Assembly: GCF_023159225.1 (NCBI RefSeq)
Contig: NC_063161.1
Span: forward strand, 6,591,295-6,655,294
DNA: 64,000 nt
Reading direction: 5' to 3'
Source: Perognathus longimembris pacificus
Taxonomy: Eukaryota; Chordata; Mammalia; Rodentia; Heteromyidae
The notes under the pieces were generated by a model. That model saw nothing but the letters and a program-made list of their open reading frames with translations, made no database searches and had not been told where the DNA came from. The position numbers and the translations under genes are program-made. Below are positions 25,301 to 37,865 of the stretch, one piece after another. The stretch's first letter is position 1. Every line of letters starts with the position of its first letter.

Positions 25301-28300
25301 TTGATATACAGCACCCACGCTGGAGCCCAGGCAGGGCTGGCTGGCTTTGAGGCAAACCTCACCCCCTCCGGTCCCAGTGGCCTGACCTCTAAGGAGCAGC
25401 AGATCCTGTCCACCAAGACCCTCAGAGCGTGACAAAGCCCAGGACACCAACAAAGGAGCTCACTGGTGGGGAAAGTCCAAATCTTTCACCCCCTCCAGTC
25501 CCCTTGGGGCTCATGGGTCCTCAGCCTGGCCCCGGCCCCCAACACCAGCCTGACCCCTCCTCTGCCTGCGGCCGCAGCAAGACTAGTGATACCCACATAC
25601 CCCTGCTCACACTGCCCCAGCCCCAGGCCTTCCTGCCCTCGGCCCGCAGGACGTTCTGATGGCCACTGTCCAGGCAGGAGCTGTGACAGCCCAGCGTCTG
25701 GAGCCCCTCCAGGCCCCCACACACGGGCAAAGTCATCTCTCCCCCTGTCCGTCTCCCTCCTCCATCTTCCCTCCCTCCTTCCCTTCCTCCCTCCCTCCTT
25801 CCTTCCCTTCCTTCCTTCCTTTGTAGCAGTACTGGGTTTGAACTCAGGGCCTCACAGTTGCCAAGGAGACAAATACGACTCCGGCGCTTGGCTCGCACCC
25901 CCAGCCCTTTCTGCTCGGCTTAGTTTTGAGCTCGGGCCTTGGGTTTGGCCTCAAACCACAGCCCTCCTCCTACTCACTCCCCTCCCATCGCTGGGGTGAC
26001 AGGCACAGGCCACCGCATAACATAACATAACACCACTGTGTTATGTGAGCTTGGGGGGGAGGGGGTGGAGTGCAATTCTCCCGATCCCACTTCCTAAGTA
26101 GCTAGGATGACAGGTGGGAGCCTCCTAACCTAGATTCTTCTTTATTTCTTTTGGTCCCCAGCACTGAGCTGGTGCCGTGTGAGGTGCTACTAGTTACCTC
26201 CCTCCGTCATGGCGTCTAGAACACTGTGGCTTGGGGGCCGGGGGGGGGGGGGGGGGCGGGAAGGGCGGGGGCCTCTGCTCGCTCCTCCTGTCCTGCCCAG
26301 AGCCTGTGGGCTTTGTGGCCAGGATGACAACCGTGGCCTTGGGGGTGACAGCTCTCCCTTGGGCCTGGGGTGAGGCCTGGGAAAGAGGAACACCACTCCC
26401 CGGCCCCACCCTGTGCGATCAGACTCTGGGCTGGCCCCATGACCAACCAGGGCCACCGCCGTACGCTGGGGGACGGGGGGCGGGGGGGGGGAGGGGGCTG
26501 GGGCAGCCGAACACAGCCGTGGAAGTGGCTCGGGATGGACTCTAGAGGTGCGCCGACCGTCGAGATCGTGGAGCCAAAGCAGGGGATGTGCCAGGCAGGA
26601 AGGAAGGAGGCCGGGCGGTGCCAGGTCTGTGGCCTGAGCAGCCAGGGTCATGGGGTGGCCGCCAGGAGAGGCTGGGCTCCATCTGGACATGCAGGTTTGG
26701 GGGTGTCTATCCTTAGGAAGTCGCTTCATGAGATCTCGGGACCTGGGGTCCAGCAGAGGGGGTCCAGCCTGGGCATCCGAAGCGGGTGGCATCGGGGTGG
26801 AGGCCAGGGGCCACAGGGAGAGAGCCGCTGGCTCTCTGCCCTCAGGGGAGGGAGGGCAAGCGCTCCGCCCCGGGGGACCCTTCGTGGGAGGGAGGGGGTG
26901 CGCTTCCTCACCACCATCTCCCCTCCAGACAGAACCTGTCAGCCCGGATTAGTGTGGCCGCTCTGCCAGCCCGGCTCAAGTAGAAATCGCGGGGCGCGAG
27001 CCAGCCTCTGCCAGGGGCACAGCTTGCGGCCGGGGGGAGGGGAAGCCGAGGCTGTGGCCTGGCACGGGCCGACCCCCCCCCCCCCCGTTCTCCGGCCTAG
27101 CTAGGTCAGCGGAGGGCGCTGGGCGGCTGGGAGAGGACGTCTGCTGCCTCTGCCCTTGCCAGCGCGGGCTAATCAGGGGCCCGGTGGGTGGCCCGGGGGC
27201 CAGGCCAGGTAGCAGACGGCCACCTGACAGCTGCTGGCTCCAGCCCAGCAAGGGAAGGCCTGGCCACTGACGGGCGCTCGGGACCACGTCAAAGCAGCAC
27301 CCCGCCCGCCCGCCCCCCTGTCTTTGAGCCCAAGGCTGATGTTCTACCACCTGATTCACAGACGCACTTCCAGCTTCTGTTGTTTGTTGGGTTTGGGGGG
27401 GATTTCTTTGGTGGTTAAATGGAAATAAGAAGGCCAAGTGCTAGTGGCTCACGCCTATAATCCTAGCTACTCCCCAGGCTGAGATCTGAGGATCACAGTT
27501 CGAAGCCAGCCCAGGCAGGAAAGCCTGTGAGACTCTCTCATCTCCACTGAAGTAGAGGAAACACCAGATATGTGTGGCTCAAGTGGTAAACACCAACAAG
27601 CAACACCAGGTGTGGCTCAAGTGGTAAAGTGCCTTGAGCACAAGAGGCTCAGGGTCAATGCCCAGGCCTTAGGAATACGGCACACACGCGCGTGTGCGCG
27701 CGCACGCACACACACACGTAAAGAGTTTCAAAGGCTTTCCTGCTCAGGCTGGCTTCGAACCACAGTCTTGAGATGTCAGCCCCCTGAGTAGCTGGGCATG
27801 AACCACCAGTACCCAGCCCTCCCTCCTTCCTTCAGTTTCTCTATGTTGTCTCCTTGTCTTTACCCCATGAGGGGCTGGGGACTGCAGCGGGGGCTGCAGC
27901 GGGGGCACATTTTACAAGAGTCTGTCAAGAGTACCCTGACTTCCAGGTCTCCCCTCCCCCGCCCATCCCAGACAAAGCGGAGGCACGCAGCTAATCCAGT
28001 CCCTCTCTCTGCTCTGTGCAGGTAGGGAAACTGAGGCCCAGGTCCCACAGCAGACTCTGGCGGAGCGGAGACCAGAACTTGCAGCTCGTGACCCCTAGAT
28101 GAGTCTCCCCAGCCAATCGCTGCCAGCTCCCGTGCATTTTTGGAATGGCAGGCAGCCCACTCCCCACAGAGGTGCAATTAATAACCCAGAACCTGACTGT
28201 CAAGTACCGCTCTCTAGCTTGCCATCTAGCGGCAAAAACGAGATCTACAGGCTGCTGTTAACACTTCTGGGGCTGATGCCGCTCTGAAGACACGACTTGG

Positions 28301-29930
28301 GAAACTCCTTTTTTTCTTTTCTTTTACTAGACAACGCAGGTATGGCGGCCCATTCCTGAAACCCCAGTATTTCAGAGGCCGAGGACCAGCCTGGACGACC
28401 TAAAGAGACCTGTCTCAAAACACCAAAGCAAACACGTTTTCTTAAAAATTCATGAAAAGTGGCAACCCAAGACTGGTGGTAGGAGCTCACACCTATAATC
28501 CTAGCTACTCGGGAGGCTGAGATCCAGAAGATCAAAGTTCAAAGCCAGCCCAAACAGCAACGTACACAAGGTCCCATCTCCAAAATACGCAGCAAAAAGC
28601 CGGCCTGAAGGTGTGACTTACGTGGCAGAGCACCAGCCGAGCAAGCAAGACTAGCAAGCGTGAGGCCCTGAGTTCAAACTCTGCTACTACCAAAAGAGGC
28701 GGGAAAGGAGGAGGGAGAAGGAAAAAGACAACAACAAAACCTCTTGTAGGAAGAACTTCTAGGAGGTTCTGCCCCCTCCCCCGCAACCCCGCACTCGTTC
28801 TCTGAGAAGCCGGAGAAGCGGCTCCGCCTGTGCAATGAAGGGCTGGACCAACACACCTCAGAATCACACATGTCCCTGACAGTCTCTGCCCCCGGTGATT
28901 AATTACTTACAAATGTGAACCCATCTGAGGAACCGTGTCTGGCGGAGCACTGATGTTCCCCAATCTGGCTGTCTCTCGGACCCCGAGTTCACTACTAACA
29001 GCCTCCCCCTAATTCTGGAGTCTGGGAGAGCCACAGCTGAGGGTGGATTTGGGGTTTCCAGCAGGGTGGGGAGCTGAGGAGGGGCTGGGCTCCTCCCTGG
29101 CTTCCTGGGCCCAGAGCCTGGGTAACGGGGCTCTCCCACAGGGGAGGGCTGTGGAGGCCCGGCCCGGCCCGTCACCAGACATGGGGCATGCTGGCGCGGG
29201 GACTGGGCCCGGGGCTGGTGCCGTACTCCATGTCTCTTAGCGAGCTCTCTACACGGCAGAAGAGATGGGGTCCGGTGACACACCCCAGCACACACACTCA
29301 GGTGCTCACACACCTCAGTCCGGGGGGGGGGGGGGGGGGATGCGACGGCACAAACGTGACGGTCAGCAGACGTGGCTGTCTCCTCGGGACGGCCCAGGAG
29401 CAGCACCTTCCCTACCCCTCTGCACCTGCCCATCCCCCCCCCACGCGCCCCTGTGACCTCTCCCACGGCGCACAGCTCCCTCGGGCACACGAAGCCACCC
29501 GCAGGTGACCCCGTGGTCTCCACCCCCAGGCCCTTTGCACCACCACCCCCCCCCACTGGCAAGCACCTGAACTCCCTCCCAAGCCCCTGTCTTGGCCATC
29601 CTGCCCCCCCCACCTCCACCAGAGACACAGCCCCATTCCCCTCCCCACTCTGAGCCTCACCCTGCTCTCTGCCCAGCACCCGCCTGAGCAACCGCAGTTC
29701 CGGGCAGAGTGGTCGAAATCTGCCTTCCGTCCATTTCCCAGCATGGCAGATGGGGGGGGAGGGGGAGCGGGGGGAGGGCCAAGGACCCCCGCCGCTGGGG
29801 GAGGGGCACCGGCTAGACACGTGGGCTTCTTCCATTGCCTTGCTGGGTGAGACTGGCCGCTCCCAACTCCCTCCGGGCCTGACTCCATGCTGGCTAAGTG
29901 TGATGATGCTAGTTTGCGACTAGGAGATTG

Positions 29931-29981
<51 letters not shown>

Positions 29982-32900
29982 GAAAGGCTCATGTGTGGAA
30001 AGGCTCCGTCCCCAGCGGGCGGGTCCCATCACCGAGAGGGGACAGCACCAGGCGGCTCCCCCTTTACCAGGGAGGTCATCCTTCAAGGCCTAGAGGACAT
30101 GATGGGGGAGGCATGGAAGGTAGGAGGCGGGGCTTGGCTGGAGGAAGCTGCTGGGTACTTCCTGGTTGGGTTATTGTGGAAGGCCCTGGAAAGAGGCATC
30201 TGGTCCCCAGCTCCTTCCTCCGTGCCTCTCTGCTCCCTGGCTGCCACGCGGAGAGCAGCTTTCCTCCACCGACCCCTCCCCGAGGATGCTCCCTGTGCAG
30301 GGAGGAGGAGGGAGGGTGTGTGTGTGTCTGTCTGTCTGTCTGCTTCCCAGCTGCCATGACGTGAGCAGCTCTCCTCCACCACCCCGCTCCCCCATGACGC
30401 TCTGCCTCTGTGTGTGTGTGTGTATGTACACGTGTGTGTCTGTCTGTCTGCTTCCCAGCTGCCATGAGGTGAGCAGCTCTCTTCCACCACCCCGCTCCCC
30501 CATGACACTCTGCCTTACCACAGGCCCAGAAGCAATGGCGCCAGCCCACCACGGATTGCAACCTCTGAAACCATGAACCAAAATTAAATCTTTCCTCTCC
30601 TGAGGTTGTGTCTAGTGCTTGTCACAGCAATGAAAAACCAACCATCACAAGGGTTTCTAAGGAACCTTCCAGGAACAGTGGCGGTGAGGAAGACGAAGAA
30701 AACCAACCTGGCCACTGACGGCTCTGTGTGGGCATGGCCCTCCCCCACCTCCTTCCCCAGCCATTCCTAACGCAGGGCAGCAGAGAAATCAGGAGACCTC
30801 GCTGGCCCCCATGGAAGAGCACCCTCGGGCAGGAAACCAGGCCTCCAAGCCTCAGTCTTTTCCATCTCTAAAGAGAAAATAGCCCACCTCCATGTCAGGG
30901 TAACTGTAAGGCTCAGAAGAGATGAGGAAGATGCAAACAGGACAATGCCAGGCTTGTGGTTACAAGGTGGGTGGTGAGTAGATGGATAGGGCATGTGGAT
31001 GGACAAATGGATGGGTAGGTGCTGGGTGGGAGGCTGAATAGGTAAATGAGTGGATGGGTGGGTTGATGAATGGATGGATGGATGGGTACATGGATGGATG
31101 GGTGCATGGATGGGCGGATGTGAGAATGGGCCGATGATAAATGATGGATGATGGATGAATAGATGTGTGGATGGATGATGGATAGATGGATGGATGTGTA
31201 GATGAATGGGTGGTGGGTAGGTGGATGGACAGATGTGTGGATAGACAGATGCTGGGTTGGTGAATGGACGTGTGGATGGATTGGTAAGTGGATGGATGGA
31301 CGGATGGACAGGTAGATGGGTGGGTAGATCTATGGATGAATAGGTGACAGAGGGCAAGTTCTAAGTCTGTCAGCACAAATGAGGGAGTCTGAATTCACTG
31401 CCCCAGCAATGCCACGAGTGCCTGGAGGTAAGCAGTTCCTCTTCATATGCAAGCTCACCTTGCCAGTCTATGAGAACCACCCCCAAAGAACGTTTTATGC
31501 CTGACAATCAGACCCAGGGTGCTGAAAGATAACCAAGTTATCTGGGGAGTCAGAGGCATCCAGGCCATCGCCCAGCCCGTGAGTTCTGTGGCACTGCGGC
31601 CACGCCTGTCTGGGGGCGGGGGAGGATGGGTGGGCAGGAAGCACAACTCACTGGGCACGCGGTTGATGGCTTTGAGGGGCCTCAGGACTCGCACGGTGCG
31701 GATGGCCGACAGGTTGATGTTCTGAAGGTCAAGGAGTACTCAACCATCCTGCAGGAAGAACGAGAAAGTGAGGGAAGGGCAGGGGACACCGGCGTGGAGG
31801 TCACAAAAGGGTGAGGATCCGGGCTGTGCCTCTGACCGTGTGGCTGACTGCCAGGGCCCTGTAAGTGGGGGAAGGGCAGGGCAGAGTCCTCCGCCCCCGG
31901 CCTATCCTTCGGTCCCCACAGATGCGGTGAGCGGTCAGGAGGCATGCCCGGCCCGGCCTCTCTCCCTGCCCTGCCTCACGCCACTCTGCACATCTGCAAG
32001 GTGGCGGGGGGGGGGGGGGTGCTGTTCTTTCTGTGGGGCCTCGGGTGGACGTGCTCGGCCCGGCTCCAGCCTTGGCATTGCTGCGGCTCTCCGGCCCAGG
32101 CCTTCGGTCCGCGCTGTCCCTACCGGATGGTCCTCCCCACCTCTGCCCCTGCCTGACGGGTCCCGACAGAGGCCCCTGGCGTCCTCGAGCCTCTCCGTGC
32201 CGAGTCCACGGTGAGCAGGGCCAACCTCACAAGTAGGGGCCAGAAGGTCGCAGCCGTGCGCCCACGCCAGCCCTGCAACTCGGGGGGGGGGGGGGTCTTC
32301 CCAGGTCTCCCTTGAAGGGTCCACGCCGGCGCCGCCGTCCCTCCCCACTGGAAGACGAGCCCAGCCCCGGGGACCCTGCCAACCGGGGCCTCCCCACCCC
32401 CGCTCACACTCCAGCTCGCAGACACCTGCCACCTCCGTCCGCCGGCGAGGAAGGCGCGTCTGCACACCGCACCAACCCGCTCCCGCCCCCTCCCGCACGC
32501 AGCCTTCAGTCATTGAGTGAAAGCTGCTTCGCCTGAGATGCCCCCGGCCACCCCCACCCACCTACCGCGCATGCTCAGCTCATGCAACCCCCACACACCT
32601 GCGCACACACACGCGCACACACACACATGCACAAATACCTGCACACACACACACACGCGCGCGCGCGCGCGCGCGCGCGCGCGGACTCCTACTTCCAACC
32701 GCATTCAGATGGGGGTGGGGAAGGAACGGCCCAAAAGCGACTAGAGACAGAGACAAGAGGAATGGTCTGGGGTACTGGGGGGGGGGCGGGGGGGGCTGGG
32801 CCAGCGGTGTGTGGGGACGCAGAGTGACCTGAGCCAGCAGGAGGCACGGGGCCGCGTGAGGCTCTTGCACGTGGGCGAGCCACACCGTCACCCTCTTATC

Positions 32901-35900
32901 GTACAGATCTCTCTCTCCAGGCAGCCGGAAGACGCGTGGGACAGGGGTGCTGGGTGGGGGGGGGGGCACGTGTGGGCACACACACACCCCGGCCTGGGAA
33001 GCCCCTCCCGCGCGGGCAGCTCCATCACACCCGCCGCCCCCCCCCACCCCCAGCCCTCTGCCTGCTGCACCCCCCTTCTCTGGCTCCTGCCAAGGGGGTG
33101 GCCCAGCGGGGGTGGGGGAGGGCTCATAGACTGTACACCAGCGCCCCAGAGGGCACCCGCTCAGCCCCAGTAGGCGCCTCCACTGACGGTGATCAACAGA
33201 ACCAGGGGCTTTCTAGAAAGTTCTCTGTATTACTACTCGGGACCTGGGACAGGGACAGAGCCTGGGCCACCTAGGACCGGCCTCCTCCTGTCCCAGCTCC
33301 CTACCCTGCCCGGCCACTCCGGCTTGGCCATTCCTCCCTGGGAGGCCCGGGTGCCCATCTAGCTAAATGTGGGTGTCACCCACAGCTCTGCCCCAGGACA
33401 GCCTGGCAAGAATATACCTTCCCATCAGTTGCCACTCCACCCACCCGCCCCGAAGCCCCACCCACTGGAGCCATCAAAGTCCCAGTGAAAAAGCCCAAGG
33501 AGGGAAATCCCTTACAGGATTTCACATTCGCATCTTAATTCCGAGCACCCCGGCAGTCAAGTGGAAAGGTGGGGGAAACGTGAGGTTCCCTTTCCACTCG
33601 GCCGCCTGGGAGCTCAGCAGGAAAGATCTTGATCCTGTGGATTCTTTTCTGGGGAATCCATTTGCCTAAGCCTTTCTCCCAGGTTCCTCCTCTCTCCCCA
33701 TGGGGTGACTCCATGGGGTGGGGGGGTCTGAGGGAGGAGGAAAGGAGAAGCATGCACTGGGTAGTTAAAAAAGGGGTTGCCGGGGGGTGGGGGGCGGGGG
33801 GGAAGACACCATGGAGGTGAAGAACTGTTCTTCTCCTCGGGGCTAGGACAGGAAGGGGTCCCTCGGCAAGGACCGGGGAGCGGCAGGGAGAGCCAGGAGG
33901 CGACGTTGGGGCTCACATCTCTGCCATGGGAGCCTCCAGCAGCAGCAAGGGGGGAGCCGCTCCCCTCTCCCCTGAGGTCCGTGCCAGCCTCCTCCTGCCG
34001 GTCCTCGGCCTCCTGCTGCCTCCTCCGCCCAGCCCACGGGCGCAAACCCCCCGACACAGACTCCTCTGAACCTCCCGTGGCTCCCGCCGCCCTCAGAACA
34101 CAGCCCACGCCCCTGCAGGCCACCCAGTGCGGTCTCTGGCCACGGCCCTGGTCCCCGTGGGCCCTCCACGTTGAGCCCGGCCCACGGGAGCCGGGAGCAC
34201 AGCCTCCTCCCTCCTCGCAGGGAAGCTCCTCGCACCCAGCTCAGCACCACCGGCAAAGCCCACCATCCCCGCCGTTCACACCTTCCCTCCCTCCACGCGG
34301 GCCCTGAGCCAAGAACTCAGCAAAGCCCTTCACTTGGGGGGATCCCAGGAAGGCTGGGAGGAGATGGAGGAGGAGGAGGAGGAAGGAAGGAAGGAAGGAA
34401 GGAAAAGCCGAGGGAGAGCTGTTCATCGCGGGCCACTGCAGTTGCGGACAGCAGGTGTGGCAGCATCCAGGAGCCCCCAGCAGCCCCCCCAGTGGAGCAG
34501 GACGGGGCTGGGCCGGGGACCTGCCGGGAGCCCCTGCCTAAGGGCAGCTCCCATGGAGAAAGTTCTCCATGGCCCTGGCGCAGATGAGGACTGAGGATGA
34601 AAGCTGTCCAGACACCGGACACCCCCGGCGGGCGGCGGGCTCTGTGACGCTGGGCTTGATCCTCTCTCGTCCTCCAACCTCTGCGCGCCCAGGTCCGCCA
34701 TGGCCACGACCCGGCGGGCGCTCCACGGTGGGGGACGCTGGCTTTGCTCCCCTCCTCCCGTCACCCCCAAACTAGACCAAGCGAGGGAAGGGGCGGCTTC
34801 GTGGCTGGGCCACCACGGGAGGACGGGACAACGTTCCTCAGACCCCGCCCCCCACCCCCTCCCCCAGGAAGACATCCCTTTGGGGAGGTGAGAAATTAAT
34901 CCTAATTACACCGTGGCTTTTATCACACAGCTTCAGTGCTAAAAGGCTGAAACAAAATATCCAACAACCTTCCCCCCATCAACTCCCTCCTGCCAGCTCT
35001 CAAGCACCCTAATTAGGTAAGTATTCCGTTGGAAATTGAGCACTTCCGTCCTAGAAGCCCGAGGAGGAGAGGGGCTCCACTCGGTTCCTGGCTGTTCTCC
35101 CAGGCAGGCTGGGGGCCGGGCCCCCGAGGGTCAGGAGAGCCCTTGGGGCCCTCACGCTGAGCCGCTGACGGGCCAGGTCCCCAGCGGGCGCCTGGCCTCT
35201 GGGGAGGTCTGGGGCTTTTGCCAGCAGCACAAAGGACAGGCAGGATCCTCGCCCTACGGCCAGAGCGGCCCCCTCCCGCTGCGCATGCATCTCAGCGCTG
35301 CCCTGGGCATGGCACTGGGTACAGCACCTTCCCTTGGGGGCGGCGGGGGGGGGGTGTCTCTGCAGCTTGAAGCCCGGCGTCCTGGCTGCCGCAGGCCTCC
35401 TGAGCCCTCAGTACCTGCCCAGTGCCTGACACACCTGACCTCCCGGCTCACCGCAGCCATTCACAAGAGGAAGTGAGACCCCATACGACCCAGCCAGGTT
35501 TGGGGGGGGTACAGGAGCTCTGGGTCACCACGCTCCCAAAGGTCATCCGTGAAGCCGGAGCGGCATGGCCACCTTCGGGGGTCACAAGCTCCCCGCCCCT
35601 GGCTGCAGTACCGGGGATGAGCCAGCACGGCTGGAGGCCGTGTGGTCCAGTGGTTAGGACCCAGGGCCCGCCAGGCTGACCCTGGGCCTCAGGAGCCCAA
35701 CAAGTGTCACGCAGCATCACACCAAACTCCACCCACTGACTCGGTTTCCACGCACCTGAGTCACGTGGCCCCTGCTGACGCACTGCCTGCTGGAGAAGGC
35801 CGGGCAGGAAGGGCTAGAAAACCCGTGACTCTGAGCCGTCCCCAGCGCTGCCCATCGCCACTCCCGGGGGGGGGGGGGGGGGAGGGGGGGGGCGGGGGCG

Positions 35901-37815
35901 CAGGGACAGGGAACGTGCCGGCTCCCAGGCTGCACGGGGGCCGGCTCAGGCTTGCACGCCTTCCCAGCCCCTCCAGGACCGACAAATAAATAACACGAGC
36001 TGGGCACTGGCAGCCCACGCCTGTCATCCCAGCTACGCGAGAGACTGAGATCTGAGAATCTTGGTTCGAAACCAGCCCAGACAGCCAAGTCTGTAAGGCT
36101 CTCCTCTGCAATGGACCACCAACTCGCCAGAAGTGGAGCGGAGGCTCAAAGCGGTGGAGCGCTAGCCCTGCGCGCAAGAGCTCAGGGACAGCGCCCAGGC
36201 TCTGAGTTCAAACCCTACGACTGACTGGTATTTTTTTTTTAAAGTGAATAAATAAATAAATAAGGAGTGTCAAGATTCGAAAGGGGGGGAAAAAAAGCTG
36301 AAAGAACATCAAATGAGTGAGCGCCAACAGCCTTCCAGGAACTTCCCCGCCCAGGGGCTGGTTTTTCTACATGAGGCTGATAAAAATAGTGTTTCCTCTC
36401 CCTTTATAAGGGGCCGGGGCGGGGGGAGCTTTCTTAAAATATAAGTGAAGCTGTAATTAATAGGAAGCTGAGATGTTATGTTAGGAAGCCCAGATCATCT
36501 ATCACCGAGCGACAACTCGGGTTTGGGTTGGTTGATAACCAGACCCTCGGCCTTTGATGCCAGCTCGGCACTCAAGACACAGCCCGTGCTCAGGGGCAGA
36601 GGAGAAGCGAAACAGAGCAATAATACTGAGCCCTGGCTCCAGCTGGCACCTTACAATCTAAGGAACGTTTCACCTACCGAGTGTCCGTGGTGCCCCCCCA
36701 AAATTCATATACTGAGGGGCGCGATGCCCACAGAGATGGCATTAGGAGGTACAGCCCTCAGGAATGAGAGTAGTACCTCCCCCAAGCAGTCCCAAGCGAG
36801 CCCCTACACCGTTCTTCCTGTCAGGATTCACCAAGGCGATCTGCGAACCAGACCCAGCTCCACCTGGGTCTTGGGGCCTCCAGTCTCCGGAAGTGTGAGA
36901 AGAAACCTGTTTCTTTCTTTACAGCCACCCAGTGTGTGTGGGTCCTTGGGTGGGCTTGTTTGTTTCTGCAGGCCCGGGATTGAACTCAAGGCTTCGTTGT
37001 GGGCTCCCACCTGGGCCGTACCTCTGGCCCGTTTTGCTGGGGTTGTTGTGAGATGGGGCCTTGCTTTGTGTCCAGGCTGGGCTGGACTGCGATCCTCCTA
37101 TTTTACACTGCTCATCACAGCGGGGAGGGCAGGCAGATACCACTGTGCCCAGCTTTTTTCTGTTAACAAGGTCCCGTGACCTCTTTCCACACGGGGGCTG
37201 ACCTGGAACGCCCATCTTCCCGGTCTCAGCCTCCCAGTCCTCAGGATCACGGGCATGGACCACTGAGCTCAGTCGGTTCATGGTACTCTTCTTACAGCCA
37301 CACGAACCAACCCTACGTGAGGCCACAAGCCTAGGAGACTCATCTCACAGCCCTCTAAGGCTTCCCAAGTTGTCAGGGACAAACCAACCAGAATCTCTGG
37401 TGGGCCTCTGGCAAAGTGACACCCCTTCCTGCGGTGAATGAGCCAGGAATCCAGGGCCGCCCCTCTGGAACCGGCCCATCTCTCCCAGACTCTGCTTCTT
37501 CTGCAAAAGGGGGCTTCAAAACCCTAACCTTGGGATGACAGGCGGTGAAACTATGTATAAGAACTGGGTCAAGTCAGGTGCCATGGCTCCCGGCTGTAAT
37601 CCTAGCCACTCAGGAGGCTGTGATCTGAGGATCAAGGTTCAAAGCCAGCCCAGGCAAGAAAGTCTAATTAACCAGCAAACCAACCCAGAAAGGGAGCTAT
37701 GGCTCAAGTAGTAGAGTACACGCCTTGAGAAAACAAGCTAAAGGATAGAACCTAGGCCCGAGTTCCAATCCCAGTACCCGCATGTGCACAGATACTCACA
37801 TATACGTGTACGCAT

Positions 37816-37865
<50 letters not shown>

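Larger units (their letters stand above)
23084..31651 (-). other. CACNA1I: Intron 4 of CACNA1I
   Basis: This 8.6-kb intron is rich in unique GC sequence. Features are AT-rich islands (23880-23965 and 24481-24690), a CATT run (24158-24181), a pyrimidine array (25741-25822), composite SINEs (27432-27680, 27725-27815 and 28470-28690), CA runs, an imperfect approximately 100-bp tandem repeat (30230-30512) and a GGAT array (30960-31345). Long open frames here follow base composition and show no domain. Confidence 0.8.

Noticed and set aside
28903..29835. 310-codon minus-strand open frame in intron 4
   Set aside because: Gly/Pro/Arg-rich translation of GC-rich DNA and G tracts, with no family resemblance.
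30767..31376. Minus-strand frames rich in His, Pro, Ser, Thr and Ile
   Set aside because: They exist only because the GGAT minisatellite lacks stop codons in several frames.
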